Virus record (IMG/VR): IMGVR_UViG_3300010389_000006
Location: 1 to 64,000 of that record
Reading direction: 5' to 3' (one strand)
From: a virus
DNA: 64,000 nt
This document shows positions 39,228 to 48,200 of this stretch, piece by piece (position 1 is the first letter of the stretch; every line of letters begins with the position of its first letter). Made by a program: the position numbers and the translations under genes. The notes under the pieces are model-generated. The model did no database searches, was not told the DNA's origin, and saw only the letters and a program-made list of their open reading frames with translations.

Positions 39228-39497
39228 ATGACCAGCACCCTCTCCACTTACAACGGTTGGGCAACCTACGAGACTTGGAACGCTGCCCTCTGGATTGGCA
39301 ACGATGAATTTCTTTACAACACCGCTAAGGCGTGTGTCGAGTTCTGTGCCCCTTGGGAGACCCCCTGGGAGAAGTTCGTGCGCTGCATGACCGAAGGGCA
39401 GATCGGTCGCCACCTCGTCAAGACTGGCGACGGCGTGGCATGGGATTCTCCTGCCATCGATGCAGACGAGATGAACGAGATGATGGGCGATCTCTGA
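39228..39497 (+). CDS. DUF7249-type protein, 89 aa
   Basis: The Y-N-G-W-A-T-Y-E-T-W-N-A-A-L-W-I-G-N-D-E stretch (residues 8-27) is the signature of a small phage/bacterial family known as DUF7249, found as an accessory gene in many phages. Function unknown. An upstream TAGAAT box (39195) may be its -10, 27 nt before the ATG. Confidence 0.72.
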   Translation: MTSTLSTYNGWATYETWNAALWIGNDEFLYNTAKACVEFCAPWETPWEKFVRCMTEGQIGRHLVKTGDGVAWDSPAIDADEMNEMMGDL

Positions 39498-39508
39498 ACC
39501 GCACACCA

Positions 39509-39529
39509 GGGGGGTCTCTACTGCCCCCC
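39509..39529 (+). terminator. GGGGGG/CCCCCC hairpin before TAGACTAA
   Basis: GGGGGG (39509-39514) and CCCCCC (39524-39529) around a 9-nt loop, followed by TTG and then TAGACT (39537-39542), a -10-like box 22 nt before the next ATG. Short T tract only. Confidence 0.5.
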
Positions 39530-39564
39530 TTGCCTGTAGACTAACCACAACAACACAGCACAGC

Positions 39565-39738
39565 ATGACCAAGCGCAACCCCACCTGCTTCCGCCTCGCC
39601 TCTGACATCACCACCCGCCAGACAGGATGGGTCAGCAGCAACACCCTGCAGGGCACAGCACACAGCGCCTACATGATCGCAGGCGTCTTTGCAGAGCACC
39701 ATGCACAGGAAGCGATCGACCGCCTGCCCACGTGGTGA
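39565..39738 (+). CDS. Small unknown protein, 57 aa
   Basis: M-T-K-R-N-P-T-C-F-R-L-A-S-D-I-T-T-R-Q-T, then G-W-V-S-S-N-T-L-Q-G-T-A-H-S-A-Y-M-I-A-G. GC-rich. Tandem cassette with the preceding DUF7249 gene: hairpin, -10-like box, ATG. Function unknown. Confidence 0.5.
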   Translation: MTKRNPTCFRLASDITTRQTGWVSSNTLQGTAHSAYMIAGVFAEHHAQEAIDRLPTW

Positions 39739-39776
39739 TCCATCCTAGCACCTAGGCATTTCTCTACACTAACACC

Positions 39777-39953
39777 ATGACAGATAAGCAACTCAAACGC
39801 CTTGCACTTGCACACGGTTGGATTAAAGAACGCAATGGCAGTAAGCATGAGAAATGGATACACAAATCAGGTAATGTGATGACTATTCCATACAGACCTA
39901 AGGAACACACAGCACGACACATTGCGAGGCGATTGGTGACACTTAGCGCCTGA
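39777..39953 (+). CDS. HicA-like small protein, 58 aa
   Basis: L-K-R-L-A-L-A-H-G-W-I-K-E-R-N, then G-S-K-H24-E-K-W-I, then V-M-T-I-P-Y-R-P-K-E-H-T-A-R-H-I, follows the HicA layout (short helix, G-S-x-H strand, T-I-P-x-x-x-x-E). HicA toxins are mRNA interferases whose catalytic His lies at this position. No HicB antitoxin gene is adjacent, so the protein may have been co-opted, or its antitoxin is elsewhere. Start ATG 39777. Confidence 0.62.
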   Translation: MTDKQLKRLALAHGWIKERNGSKHEKWIHKSGNVMTIPYRPKEHTARHIARRLVTLSA

Positions 39954-39967
39954 CAGTTAGTGACAGT

Positions 39968-40000
39968 GGGGGCAGTTAATTATGCCCCCTATGTTATACT
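39968..40000 (+). promoter_or_regulatory. GGGGGCA hairpin followed by extended -10 TGTTATACT
   Basis: GGGGGCA (39968-39974) pairs with TGCCCCC (39983-39989), 8-nt loop. Immediately after comes TATACT (39995-40000) with TG at the extended position. The same hairpin-plus-box composite is seen at 25501, 37705 and 39509. It could terminate the accessory block and start a transcript into the next late unit. Confidence 0.55.
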
Positions 40001-40065
40001 TAAGGTCGCCAAGCGGTTTCCAAAAACGCATGACTCCCCTAACCTACAAAAGTATCCAGACGACC

Positions 40066-40073
40066 GATAAATA
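40066..40073 (+). promoter_or_regulatory. T4-type late promoter (GATAAATA)
   Basis: GATAAATA differs from TATAAATA only at the first base and lies 60 nt upstream of the first gene of the second virion module. It marks the switch from early/accessory to late genes. Confidence 0.6.
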
Positions 40074-40132
40074 TTTTTGAAAATGGTTTTTTGAAAACCT
40101 CAAAACGAAAAAAATTTCCCGCCAAAAAAATC

Positions 40133-40381
40133 ATGCAAAAACCTTTTGATAACTTTGAAGCAATTCTGAATGACTTTGACGGATTTTGCGATGAGTTCGA
40201 AACACGCGCCGCTGAGGCATTTATGAAAGGAGACAGTAATAATGGAAACATCGTCAGAGCAGCTACAGACAAACTTGGAGGAGAAACTCCTAGTGTTGTT
40301 ACAGAGATTAGAGAACCTGGAGATGAGGGTTTCGGCGCTGGAGAGACCCACGTTAGCGTATCGCAGACCGAGTGCGAATGA
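40133..40381 (+). CDS. Unknown protein, 82 aa
   Basis: M-Q-K-P-F-D-N-F-E-A-I-L-N-D-F-D-G-F-C-D-E-F followed by E-A-F-M-K-G. The first about 40 residues look well formed; the rest overlaps the next ORF by 140 nt in another frame and becomes Gly/Glu-rich. ATG 40133 lacks a good SD. Only one of the two ORFs may be fully real. Confidence 0.45.
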   Translation: MQKPFDNFEAILNDFDGFCDEFETRAAEAFMKGDSNNGNIVRAATDKLGGETPSVVTEIREPGDEGFGAGETHVSVSQTECE

Positions 40382-40472
40382 ATACGAAACACTCTCAGAC
40401 ACTCTAGACTATCTTCATAATAACGTTGAGGGGATTAAGAGAGACCTTCTAAGAGTTGCAAAAGCAGTCTAA
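40242..40472 (+). CDS. Small coiled-coil protein, 76 aa
   Basis: Excellent ribosome binding site (AAAGGAGA, 9 nt before the ATG). N-terminal heptads (L-E-E-K-L-L-V-L-L-Q-R-L-E-N-L-E-M-R-V-S-A-L-E) form a coiled coil, then a proline-containing linker and a second helix (T-L-D-Y-L-H-N-N-V-E-G-I-K-R-D-L-L). Stop overlaps the next start (TAATG). Likely a small structural or assembly factor of the baseplate. Confidence 0.62.
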   Translation: METSSEQLQTNLEEKLLVLLQRLENLEMRVSALERPTLAYRRPSANEYETLSDTLDYLHNNVEGIKRDLLRVAKAV

Positions 40473-41725
40473 TGGCAATACCCTTCATAAACATCTTAGC
40501 ACCCTCCCTGGGCGGTATAGGACCCATAGAACTCGCAGACTTCAATAGGTTAACGAGGTTAAATGGGAATGGTATCCCATTTTATGCTGGGAGATTTTAT
40601 CCCAAAGATTCGACGGGTCTTTGGATCGATCGCGGTAATCTCAAAGATCAGATTGGATTTATTGCAGAGATCCCGCCGTGGTTGTGCTGGGAGAATATTG
40701 ACCCTACGCAGATCTGGATGATTTCTGCTACACCCGAAGAGCAGATCATTTCAACCACTACGAGTATTGCTAGGATTGATTGGTGGCCTAGGGAGGAAGA
40801 AGATGGTTTGCCAGAAAACCCCCAAGCTACAAATGGTTGGGATTACACTCCCGATGAATGGGAGAAGTCCCGTGCCCGTGCAGGTTGGGGGTGGGGCAGC
40901 ACTGGTGCAAATAACATTGGTGCATCCCTTGACATTACCTCTCTGGATCCCCTGGTGGAGGTGCAGCAGAATCTTAACATGCCAATCTTGTTTAACCAGC
41001 GGGTCGCCATCAGTGGCATTCAGGGGCGATGCTCCGAGTATGCATTCTTCGACCAGGAGTTGAGGTATATGAATGGTACGGGGTTGAATCAGAATGAATT
41101 TGAGAATGCGTTTTACGCCGAGAACTATCCAGATGGTTATAGAGACTATTGGAGGTTACGTTCTGATGGTGCATGGAAGAAACGTAATCAACCTGTTCCA
41201 GTGGACTATGATGATGTTGATTGGGGTAATACATTGATTGATGAGCGTTTCCAAGGCACTCAGTCTGGATATATGCCTACAGGATGGGTGAGGGATAGCG
41301 CCGACGAACTTGATTACCTTACAACCGCGATCACCGACCCGCTGCTAGCAAATAGGTATGGAACCGAGTTTTGGAATGAGTATACAAAATATAATGAACC
41401 AGGCGGCAGCGCACGTATGGGACAACTGTTAGAGATTGTTCCGAGTGCTTTTGATACAGTAGTATACACGATTAAGGTTTCTTGTGTCACCATAGTTGGT
41501 CAAAATGTAGAAGATCCTGCTATAGCAGATGAACCATTAGGTCCATTTGACGTTACCTTGGGTGATGCACGAATCAACCTTGCTGATAATGTCGCTCAGA
41601 ACTTATTTGCAAATGATTGGTATTTCTATTGGCCAGTAAGGTATGATACGAGGTATGCTGAATTTAGAAATGAGTTCCTTCTAAATAGAGCAGGCATTGC
41701 TTTTGAAGGGGCGATCCCACCATGA
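40472..41725 (+). CDS. Unknown probable structural protein, 417 aa, near the spike module
   Basis: No recognised domain. It is rich in Trp/Tyr/Asn/Pro (W-W-P-R-E-E-E, G-W-G-W-G-S-T-G) with many loops, as seen in phage baseplate or decoration proteins. The C-terminal about 120 residues are beta-rich. It sits between a coiled-coil gene and the PAAR protein and overlaps both neighbours (TAATG upstream, ATGA downstream). A role as a spike-associated or hub component is inferred from context only. Confidence 0.6.
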   Translation: MAIPFINILAPSLGGIGPIELADFNRLTRLNGNGIPFYAGRFYPKDSTGLWIDRGNLKDQIGFIAEIPPWLCWENIDPTQIWMISATPEEQIISTTTSIARIDWWPREEEDGLPENPQATNGWDYTPDEWEKSRARAGWGWGSTGANNIGASLDITSLDPLVEVQQNLNMPILFNQRVAISGIQGRCSEYAFFDQELRYMNGTGLNQNEFENAFYAENYPDGYRDYWRLRSDGAWKKRNQPVPVDYDDVDWGNTLIDERFQGTQSGYMPTGWVRDSADELDYLTTAITDPLLANRYGTEFWNEYTKYNEPGGSARMGQLLEIVPSAFDTVVYTIKVSCVTIVGQNVEDPAIADEPLGPFDVTLGDARINLADNVAQNLFANDWYFYWPVRYDTRYAEFRNEFLLNRAGIAFEGAIPP

Positions 41726-42114
41726 CGGTAAGACAAATTGGATTAGCGGGAGTACCATTAAGTCCCCATGCTGATCACCAACCACCAATTCCACTTCCAG
41801 CACCAGTTGGATTTGCTGCTAATGTGGTAGTGAATGGTCGTCCAGTGCATCATGTTGGCAACACCATGATTCTCCACCCCATTCCTGGTACATTTCCTCC
41901 AGTTTTCCACATTCCACCTGATGTAATTGTAGAAGGGTTTGGAAGGGTCTTCTGTAATGGTACACCACTTGCTAGGTTCATGAGTAAGACACAATACGGT
42001 TCTCAGGTCATGCAGGGCAGTATTAACGTCTTTGTGAACTCTGGTTTAACCACATGGCTGTCTAGTGGTGGAGAAGAACCAACAGTTAGTCCTCCACCTG
42101 AACCATCTGCCTGA
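41722..42114 (+). CDS. PAAR-like spike-tip protein, 130 aa
   Basis: Three repeats of a short strand motif end in histidine or glycine (N-V-V-V-N-G-R-P-V-H-H-V-G-N-T, then V-I-V-E-G-F-G-R-V-F-C-N-G-T-P-L-A-R-F), and the C-terminus reads G-S-I-N-V-F-V-N-S-G. This is the PAAR fold, a conical cap that sits on the tail spike trimer, like T4 gp5.4. The His residues (H52, H53, H61, H72) probably bind a metal. Overlaps the upstream stop by 4 nt. Confidence 0.8.
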   Translation: MTVRQIGLAGVPLSPHADHQPPIPLPAPVGFAANVVVNGRPVHHVGNTMILHPIPGTFPPVFHIPPDVIVEGFGRVFCNGTPLARFMSKTQYGSQVMQGSINVFVNSGLTTWLSSGGEEPTVSPPPEPSA

Positions 42115-42119
42115 TTATA

Positions 42120-42128
42120 TGCTATAAT
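42120..42128 (+). promoter_or_regulatory. Extended -10 promoter TGCTATAAT
   Basis: TG-C-TATAAT with the -10 at 42123-42128, 24 nt before the ATG at 42153. The -35 region is weak, which extended -10 promoters tolerate. It would give early expression to the small basic protein inside the late module. Confidence 0.55.
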
Positions 42129-42152
42129 ATTGGAGTCAATTGATAGAACACT

Positions 42153-42299
42153 ATGGCACGAGCAAAAGTTGGTCTTAGCGGTAAGAAGATCATTGAGTCG
42201 AAACCCAAAACCACGCGACAGGGCAGCAGCAAGAACACGAAATATTCTGCTACCAGTCGTAATTCTGCTAAGAAGCGTTATCGCGGACAAGGAAAGTAA
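42153..42299 (+). CDS. Small basic conserved-type protein, 48 aa
   Basis: M-A-R-A-K-V-G-L-S-G-K-K-I-I-E-S-K-P-K-T-T-R-Q-G and a Lys/Arg/Ser tail. A short, very basic peptide with this start is familiar from cyanomyovirus genomes, next to the baseplate genes; function unknown, possibly DNA or RNA binding. Stop overlaps the next start (TAATG). Confidence 0.62.
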   Translation: MARAKVGLSGKKIIESKPKTTRQGSSKNTKYSATSRNSAKKRYRGQGK

Positions 42300-42802
42300 T
42301 GAAAGATTTACTGTTCATCTCACAGGATAAAGAGATGGCACTCATTCAGGAGATGTCATACAAGATCAAGATGTCAAACTGGGATATTCATCCTAGTAAG
42401 ACTTGTTTCTTGTGCGTGTCTCCTGATTACTCTAGTATTGTAACTCAGCATCTCTCGCATTCATTGTCAATGGATCGGGAGATTTTTCATATTGAGGCAG
42501 TTAATGTGCCGTTTCCCGATGAAAACCCCACTCAATATCAAGTTAACTTTGAGTTAGACTTTGCTGAGTGGGTATTGGATTGGGATAACTTTGTGTTATG
42601 CGAAGCAGGAGTAATCAGAGGTGGCAATTATACTTGGATTACTAAAGTAATGGAAAAGTTTGTAGACAAGAATTACTACACTTTATCATTATGTGAAAAT
42701 ATCCATAGTAAATATAAGAGTGATCTGGTTTCACTTTATTATGATGATACCATCGAAGATTTACATTTTTGGTGGGAACGACCAAATAATCATTGGACAT
42801 AG
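42299..42802 (+). CDS. Unknown protein, 167 aa
   Basis: L-L-F-I-S-Q-D-K-E-M-A-L, then C-F-L-C-V-S-P-D-Y-S-S-I, then D-N-F-V-L-C-E-A-G-V-I-R-G-G-N-Y-T-W-I. The alternating hydrophobic strands and the V-L-C-E-A-G-V-I-R-G-G-N turn give a phosphoribosyltransferase-like or Rossmann-like impression, but no reliable catalytic motif is seen. Coupled to the small basic gene upstream. Function unknown. Confidence 0.5.
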   Translation: MKDLLFISQDKEMALIQEMSYKIKMSNWDIHPSKTCFLCVSPDYSSIVTQHLSHSLSMDREIFHIEAVNVPFPDENPTQYQVNFELDFAEWVLDWDNFVLCEAGVIRGGNYTWITKVMEKFVDKNYYTLSLCENIHSKYKSDLVSLYYDDTIEDLHFWWERPNNHWT

Positions 42803-42851
42803 GGATAGCAACCCCAAAAAAAGTTCTAATCAAACTTTTCAAAGGAGAACT

Positions 42852-43067
42852 ATGGGATTATTTCCAGTAGACAAAGGCGAAGAATTTTTGGAAGAAGGTA
42901 TGACACTGATCACCGAGACAGACAGTGATCGCCTTCTAGATGCCGCTGCAAAGCGTCGTAGGTCAAAGATGAAGGAAGAACTATACCCACTGCCCGAAGA
43001 TCGCCTTGAGCGCCCTTGTGGGGGAGCAGGTGGTTTTGACGACTTTGTAGAGCGTTGGCACGAGTGA
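42852..43067 (+). CDS. Small conserved-type protein, 71 aa
   Basis: ATG 42852 has a perfect AAAGGAG ribosome binding site. M-G-L-F-P-V-D-K-G-E-E-F-L-E-E-G-M, then D-A-A-A-K-R-R-R-S-K-M-K-E. Its end overlaps the late promoter for gp25. Function unknown; the neighbouring position suggests a baseplate-assembly factor. Confidence 0.58.
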   Translation: MGLFPVDKGEEFLEEGMTLITETDSDRLLDAAAKRRRSKMKEELYPLPEDRLERPCGGAGGFDDFVERWHE

Positions 43068-43074
43068 ATAAATA
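43067..43074 (+). promoter_or_regulatory. T4-type late promoter (AATAAATA)
   Basis: AATAAATA 24 nt upstream of the gp25 start. It differs from the consensus at position 1 only. Placed as expected for the baseplate-wedge operon. Confidence 0.6.
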
Positions 43075-43098
43075 ATAGCAGCCTACTGCTGTGTCTAA

Positions 43099-43491
43099 AT
43101 GCCAACCTTTCAGACATTCAAAGATTTGAGTGTTACGTTTAAGAAGCACCCCGTCTCTGATGACCTCGTCACAGTGAAGGATAAGGCAGCTATTGTGCAG
43201 TCAATCTCCAACTTGCTTCTTACAAATAAAGGTGAAAGACCATTTCAACCAGATCTAGGGTGTGGACTACGAAATGTATTGTTCGAACCACTAGATTTTG
43301 CGTCTGCTGGTATTATCCGTTCAGAGATTACGGATACACTTAAGAAGTATGAACCAAGAATCACGGTTAATACAATTCGTGTTTATCCTGATCAGTTGAA
43401 TAATGGTTATGATGTGGAGATTACTTATACCATCGTCGGTAGAGACGACGCACCAGTAACTGTAGACATCTTTCTAGAGCGTACACGATAA
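43099..43491 (+). CDS. 25: Baseplate wedge subunit gp25, 130 aa
   Basis: The full GPW_gp25 domain is visible: K-D-K-A-A-I-V-Q-S-I-S-N-L-L-L-T-N-K-G-E-R-P-F-Q, then L-G-C-G-L-R-N-V-L-F-E-P-L-D, then E-P-R-I-T-V-N-T-I-R-V. The E-R-P-F-x-P-x-L-G-C-G loop is the family hallmark (lysozyme-like fold, contractile sheath initiation). 130 aa is the T4-like length. Stop overlaps the gp6 start (TAATG). Confidence 0.95.
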   Translation: MPTFQTFKDLSVTFKKHPVSDDLVTVKDKAAIVQSISNLLLTNKGERPFQPDLGCGLRNVLFEPLDFASAGIIRSEITDTLKKYEPRITVNTIRVYPDQLNNGYDVEITYTIVGRDDAPVTVDIFLERTR

Positions 43492-45287
43492 TGCCTTATA
43501 CTCAGGTTGCCAACTTAGACTTTGAAGATATCAAAGCTGCTCTAAAAGACTATCTTAGAGCACAGACAGATTTTACTGACTATGACTTTGATGGTTCGGT
43601 ACTATCGACGCTAATTGATACTCTTGCCTACAACACGTACTACACGGCGTTTAACACCAACATGGTAGTCAATGAACTATTCATTGATTCTGCCACCTTG
43701 AGGGACAACGTAGTGGCGATTGCGAAGCAATTAGGTTATAGACCCAAGAGTATCACTTCGCCAACTGCATATATTGACTTTACAGTTACCTACACAAATC
43801 CAACAACTGATACAGCACTGTATCTGAAGAAAGGAACTGGATTTATTGCTAACTATGACAATACAATCTATCAGTATGTTGTCGCTGATGATGTAAAGGC
43901 ACAAGTATCAAACAACACTGCAATTTTTACAGAAGTTCCTCTACAGGAGGGTAATCTTCTTATTAATACCTTTACAGTAAATACTTCTCTCAAGTCGCAG
44001 AGATTTATTTTAGACAACACCAATATTGATACAAACACAATTAGAGTTAAGGTTTACCCAACTGGTGGATCCTTTAGCGAACCATACCTTGTAGCAGATA
44101 ATATTTTAGGTATTGATGCAAACTCTAAAGTCTTCTACTTAGAAGAGATTGAAGACGAGAGATATGAATTGATCTTTGGAGATGGTGTTTTAGGAAAGAA
44201 ACTAGAGAATGGTTCTAGAGTTGAAGTTTCATATATTAGAACATCTGGTCCAGATTCAAATGGAGTAAAAACTTTTGTCTTTACTGGTGTTCTAGAAAAC
44301 GGACTTGGCGTTTCTCCGTCTGGATTTAATGTTGTCATTAATAAGACTACACCATCTTCTGGTGGTGAAGCAATGGAAACCACAAAGAACATTAAGTATA
44401 ATGCACCCAAGGCATACGGCACTCAGGACCGTGCTGTGACCGCCTCTGACTACGCTTCGATCGTTCGTAATGTATATCCTGCCACAAGCGATATCATCAT
44501 CTTTGGAGGCGAAGATCAGGACCCACCAGAGTATGGTAAGGTATTCATTGTACTAAAACCAAAAGATGCTACTTATCTAACATCTATAACAAAGCAACAA
44601 ATTATTAGCGAACTTGAGAAATACGTTGTTGCTTCTGTAGAACCAGTCATTGTAGATCCCTCAGTATTGTTTGTAGAGATCACAAGTAAAATTTATTATA
44701 ATAGATCGATTACAGATCAAACACCAGCACAGATTAGAGACAAAGTTATCGGTGCTGTGCAATCTTATATTGATAATTCTGATACAGAAAAGTTCAATGG
44801 CAAGTTTAGATACAGTAAATTTGTTGGTGTTATTGATGATGCAGACAGATCAATCAATTCGAACTTAACAGAAGTTACCATGAGAAAGGATTTTTATCCT
44901 CAACTCAATGCAACTTTCTATTATGAGATTTGTTTCCAGAATTCGTTTGACATTGATTGCGACGAATCCGTACTTTCATCTACAAAATTTAGAGTCACTG
45001 AGTATCCTAATTTTGATGTCTATATCGAAGATAGGGATGGCAAAATTGTCCTATATAGACTAGACGCTGTAACTGGCGAGAAAGTTGTTCTCGACAAGGA
45101 AGTTGGGGATATTGATTATGTAAAAGGCGAATTGAGATTGTACAATATGACTATCATTAAAGGTAGTTTCTTTGATAACAGAATCTCAGTTAGAGTAAAA
45201 CCTTTATCTAATGATATTCAGGCACTCCGCGAGGTTTATCTGGACGTTGATGTAGCGAATTCAAGTTTCACCGCATATAAAGAGTAA
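43491..45287 (+). CDS. 6: Baseplate wedge subunit gp6, 598 aa
   Basis: Baseplate_J/gp6 signature in the N-terminus: F-E-D-I-K-A-A-L-K-D-Y-L-R-A-Q, D-F-D-G-S-V-L-S-T-L-I-D-T-L-A-Y-N-T-Y, R-P-K-S-I-T-S-P-T-A. gp6 dimers join wedges into the baseplate ring. Its length is close to T4 gp6 (660 aa). Follows gp25 in the usual order. Confidence 0.93.
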   Translation: MPYTQVANLDFEDIKAALKDYLRAQTDFTDYDFDGSVLSTLIDTLAYNTYYTAFNTNMVVNELFIDSATLRDNVVAIAKQLGYRPKSITSPTAYIDFTVTYTNPTTDTALYLKKGTGFIANYDNTIYQYVVADDVKAQVSNNTAIFTEVPLQEGNLLINTFTVNTSLKSQRFILDNTNIDTNTIRVKVYPTGGSFSEPYLVADNILGIDANSKVFYLEEIEDERYELIFGDGVLGKKLENGSRVEVSYIRTSGPDSNGVKTFVFTGVLENGLGVSPSGFNVVINKTTPSSGGEAMETTKNIKYNAPKAYGTQDRAVTASDYASIVRNVYPATSDIIIFGGEDQDPPEYGKVFIVLKPKDATYLTSITKQQIISELEKYVVASVEPVIVDPSVLFVEITSKIYYNRSITDQTPAQIRDKVIGAVQSYIDNSDTEKFNGKFRYSKFVGVIDDADRSINSNLTEVTMRKDFYPQLNATFYYEICFQNSFDIDCDESVLSSTKFRVTEYPNFDVYIEDRDGKIVLYRLDAVTGEKVVLDKEVGDIDYVKGELRLYNMTIIKGSFFDNRISVRVKPLSNDIQALREVYLDVDVANSSFTAYKE

Positions 45288-45291
45288 ATAA

Positions 45292-48200
45292 ATGGCTGCT
45301 GTTAAGACTAAGAGAATTTCAACTCTAATTGAGTCCCAGCTTCCTGAATTCATTGCTACTGAATATGAACTGTTTGCTAAGTTCGTTCAGAAGTATTACG
45401 AAGCACAGGAAGTCCAAGGTGGAACTTTGGATATCATCAGCAATATCCAAAAATATGCAGACATCGATTTCTATGAGAAAAATCTTCTCAAACAGAATGA
45501 TACTCTTGCTGTATCTATTTCTGATACAGATACCACAATTGTTGTAAATGATGCGAGTTCATTTCCAGCAAAAAATGGATATATTAGAATTAATGATGAG
45601 ATTATCTTTTATTCTAATAGAACAGACACAGAATTTTTAAATTGTTCTAGAGGTGTAAGTGGTAATACTACCTTAGGAGATCTATACACCGAGTCAAATT
45701 TTACAAGTACAGAAGCGACATCTCATAATGCTAATGTAAAAGTATATAATGTCAGCAATCTTTTCCTATATGCTTTTGTAAAAAACTTTGAGTCTCAGTA
45801 TCTTGGTTCATTTCCAGAGAAGTATCTTCGTGGTGAAGTTGACAAGAGAACTCTTATCAAGAACATTAACAAGTTCTACAAGGCAAAAGGAACTGATAGT
45901 TCTATTAAGTTCATCTTTAACACCATTGTTTCTCAAGATGTAACTAATAAACCAGAAGTATACAAACCAAAAGACTTTACATATAAAGTATCAAAGTCCG
46001 ATTGGGTTAATGTCTATGCACTAAAAGTAAAGGTAATCTCTGGAGACCCAACAGATCTTATTGGTAAGCAGATTGTTCAACCAGAAACGGAAGAATATGG
46101 TTATGTTTCTGCTACTGTAGATAATGCAAGAGCAGAGGGTACATTTGATGGCGAGAAAATTTGGAACATTGTTCTTGCTCCAGAAACTGTCACTGGTGAG
46201 TTTGCAATCTCCACAAAGACTCGTCTAGAGAAAAATATTTCTCAGGCGGATAGTGTTGGCAAGAGAATCAATGTTTTCTCGACTATTGGGTGGGGTAAGA
46301 CTGGAGAAGTTTTAATTGGCGAAGAAACCATCAAGTTTGATGATAAGAACGTAACTCAATTTACTATTAGTAAAAGAGGAAATATCACATATAACCATGA
46401 GGCAGGTGCTTCTGTATACAAACCAGTTGTTATTAGTGGTTCTAATGTAAAACTTTTAACTTTGGGTGTTGTATATAACTTTGAGATCAATGATTCTCAT
46501 CCATATTCTGCAGTAGATGATACTATTGAAATTTCAAATCCTGGATTTGAGAGTGCAGATCCTAAGATTGTCAATACTGGATCAAACCAGACAAGATGGA
46601 TTTTAAATAGAAATCTTCCAATCAATGCACCAACAGTTCCTTATGTTGGCACGCAACTTGGTCAAACATCAACAGATGTATCTGCTATTTTTGCAGATGA
46701 TCAATACTATTACATTACTTCTTCTGGATATCCTTCATACAAAATTCTAGATGGTTCAGATGTTTCTCAGACTGTAGAGGATCAGAAACTTCTTCGTATC
46801 ATCAGAAGACTTGCAACCAGAACAACTGAGAAGTATAAGACACCAAAGACTGAAGTCGGTATCCTTCTCAATGGTGTTCGTCTATATGGATATAAAGATA
46901 CAGATAGCATCCGTTATGGAACGTTAGAGCAAATTGTTCCTGATAGACAGGGTAGTGGATATGTAAAACCACCATTTGTTCTTTTAGACGGTGCTCCAAA
47001 CAAAGCAAGAGCGGTTCTATCTGGTTCTGTTGTAGAAAGATATATTGTAGATACTAACAACATCTTCCCAAGAACACCTGTTGTTGAGGTAACTTCTGGT
47101 AGAGGAGCATCTGTTCGTGCTGTTGTTACTGGAGACAAAATTACTAGTTTAGTAGTTGAAAACCCAGGAGAGTATTATTCTTCCCCTCCCATTGTTCGTA
47201 TTACAGATAGCAATGGTAAAGGAAGATTTGCAGAGTACAACGCTATTGTAGATACTGATGGTAAATTAGTTGATTTTGAAAAAATTGCAGAAGGAAACTT
47301 CTACGATCAAAGAACCGTCAAAGTTGATATCATTGCTGTTGGTAATGGTGCTATTGGAACGCCTCTACTAAAAGAATGGAATTTCAACAGATATGAAAAA
47401 CTCAAGACCGTTCTTGATACAGAGAATGGATATCTTTTTCCAAATTACAATATAACCTTTGAGAATGGTTATGGTCAAGTTGCTAATCCTAAGGCACTGA
47501 GGGTTGCATTAAATGATAACTTGAGTGCTGCTGGTCTAGAACCATCAACTAAGACTCACTCACCAATCCTTGGATTTGCTTATGATGGCAATCCAATCTA
47601 TGGACCATTTGCACATCAGAACCCACTAGATTCACAATCTCCTATTGTAAGGATGACATCTAGTTATGTTCGCAACTCTTCCAGATCTGGCGGTCCTTCC
47701 GTTTCAGACTATCCTTTAGGTACATTCACAAATGATTATACCTATAAGCACAAGAATGGTTCACTAGACGAAAACAATGGACGTTTTTGCATTACCCCCG
47801 AATTTCCAGAGGGAGTTTATGCTTATTTCCTTACTATTGATAGCAATCAAGTACCACAATATCCATACATTCTAGGTGAAAACTTCTATTCTCTACCAGT
47901 AGATAGTAATTATAATTCCGATATTAATCAGAATGATATTCCAAAGGCATCCAAGAGACTATTTACTCTTGGTATGCAGGGTAATGGATCTGGCGTGTTT
48001 GCTAAGATCAATGAAGTAAAGCCTGGAACCGTTGATAATATTACAATTGAAAACTCTTCTAGTAACTTCTCTGTTAATTCAAAAGTTTATTTTGATAATA
48101 AGGGAACAAATGGTTCGGAAGCAGAAGCACTTGTAAACTCTGTAAAAGGAAAACCAGTAAGTTATATTGACAGTTATGAGAATAAAGTTGTCAAGTTGAC

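Noticed and set aside
39060-39656. 198-aa minus-strand ORF
   Set aside because: Covers the DUF7249 gene on the plus strand; high GC explains the lack of stops.
45283-45290. AGTAAATA just before the 3,513-aa gene as a late promoter
   Set aside because: It ends one base before the ATG, so a transcript would start inside the coding region.
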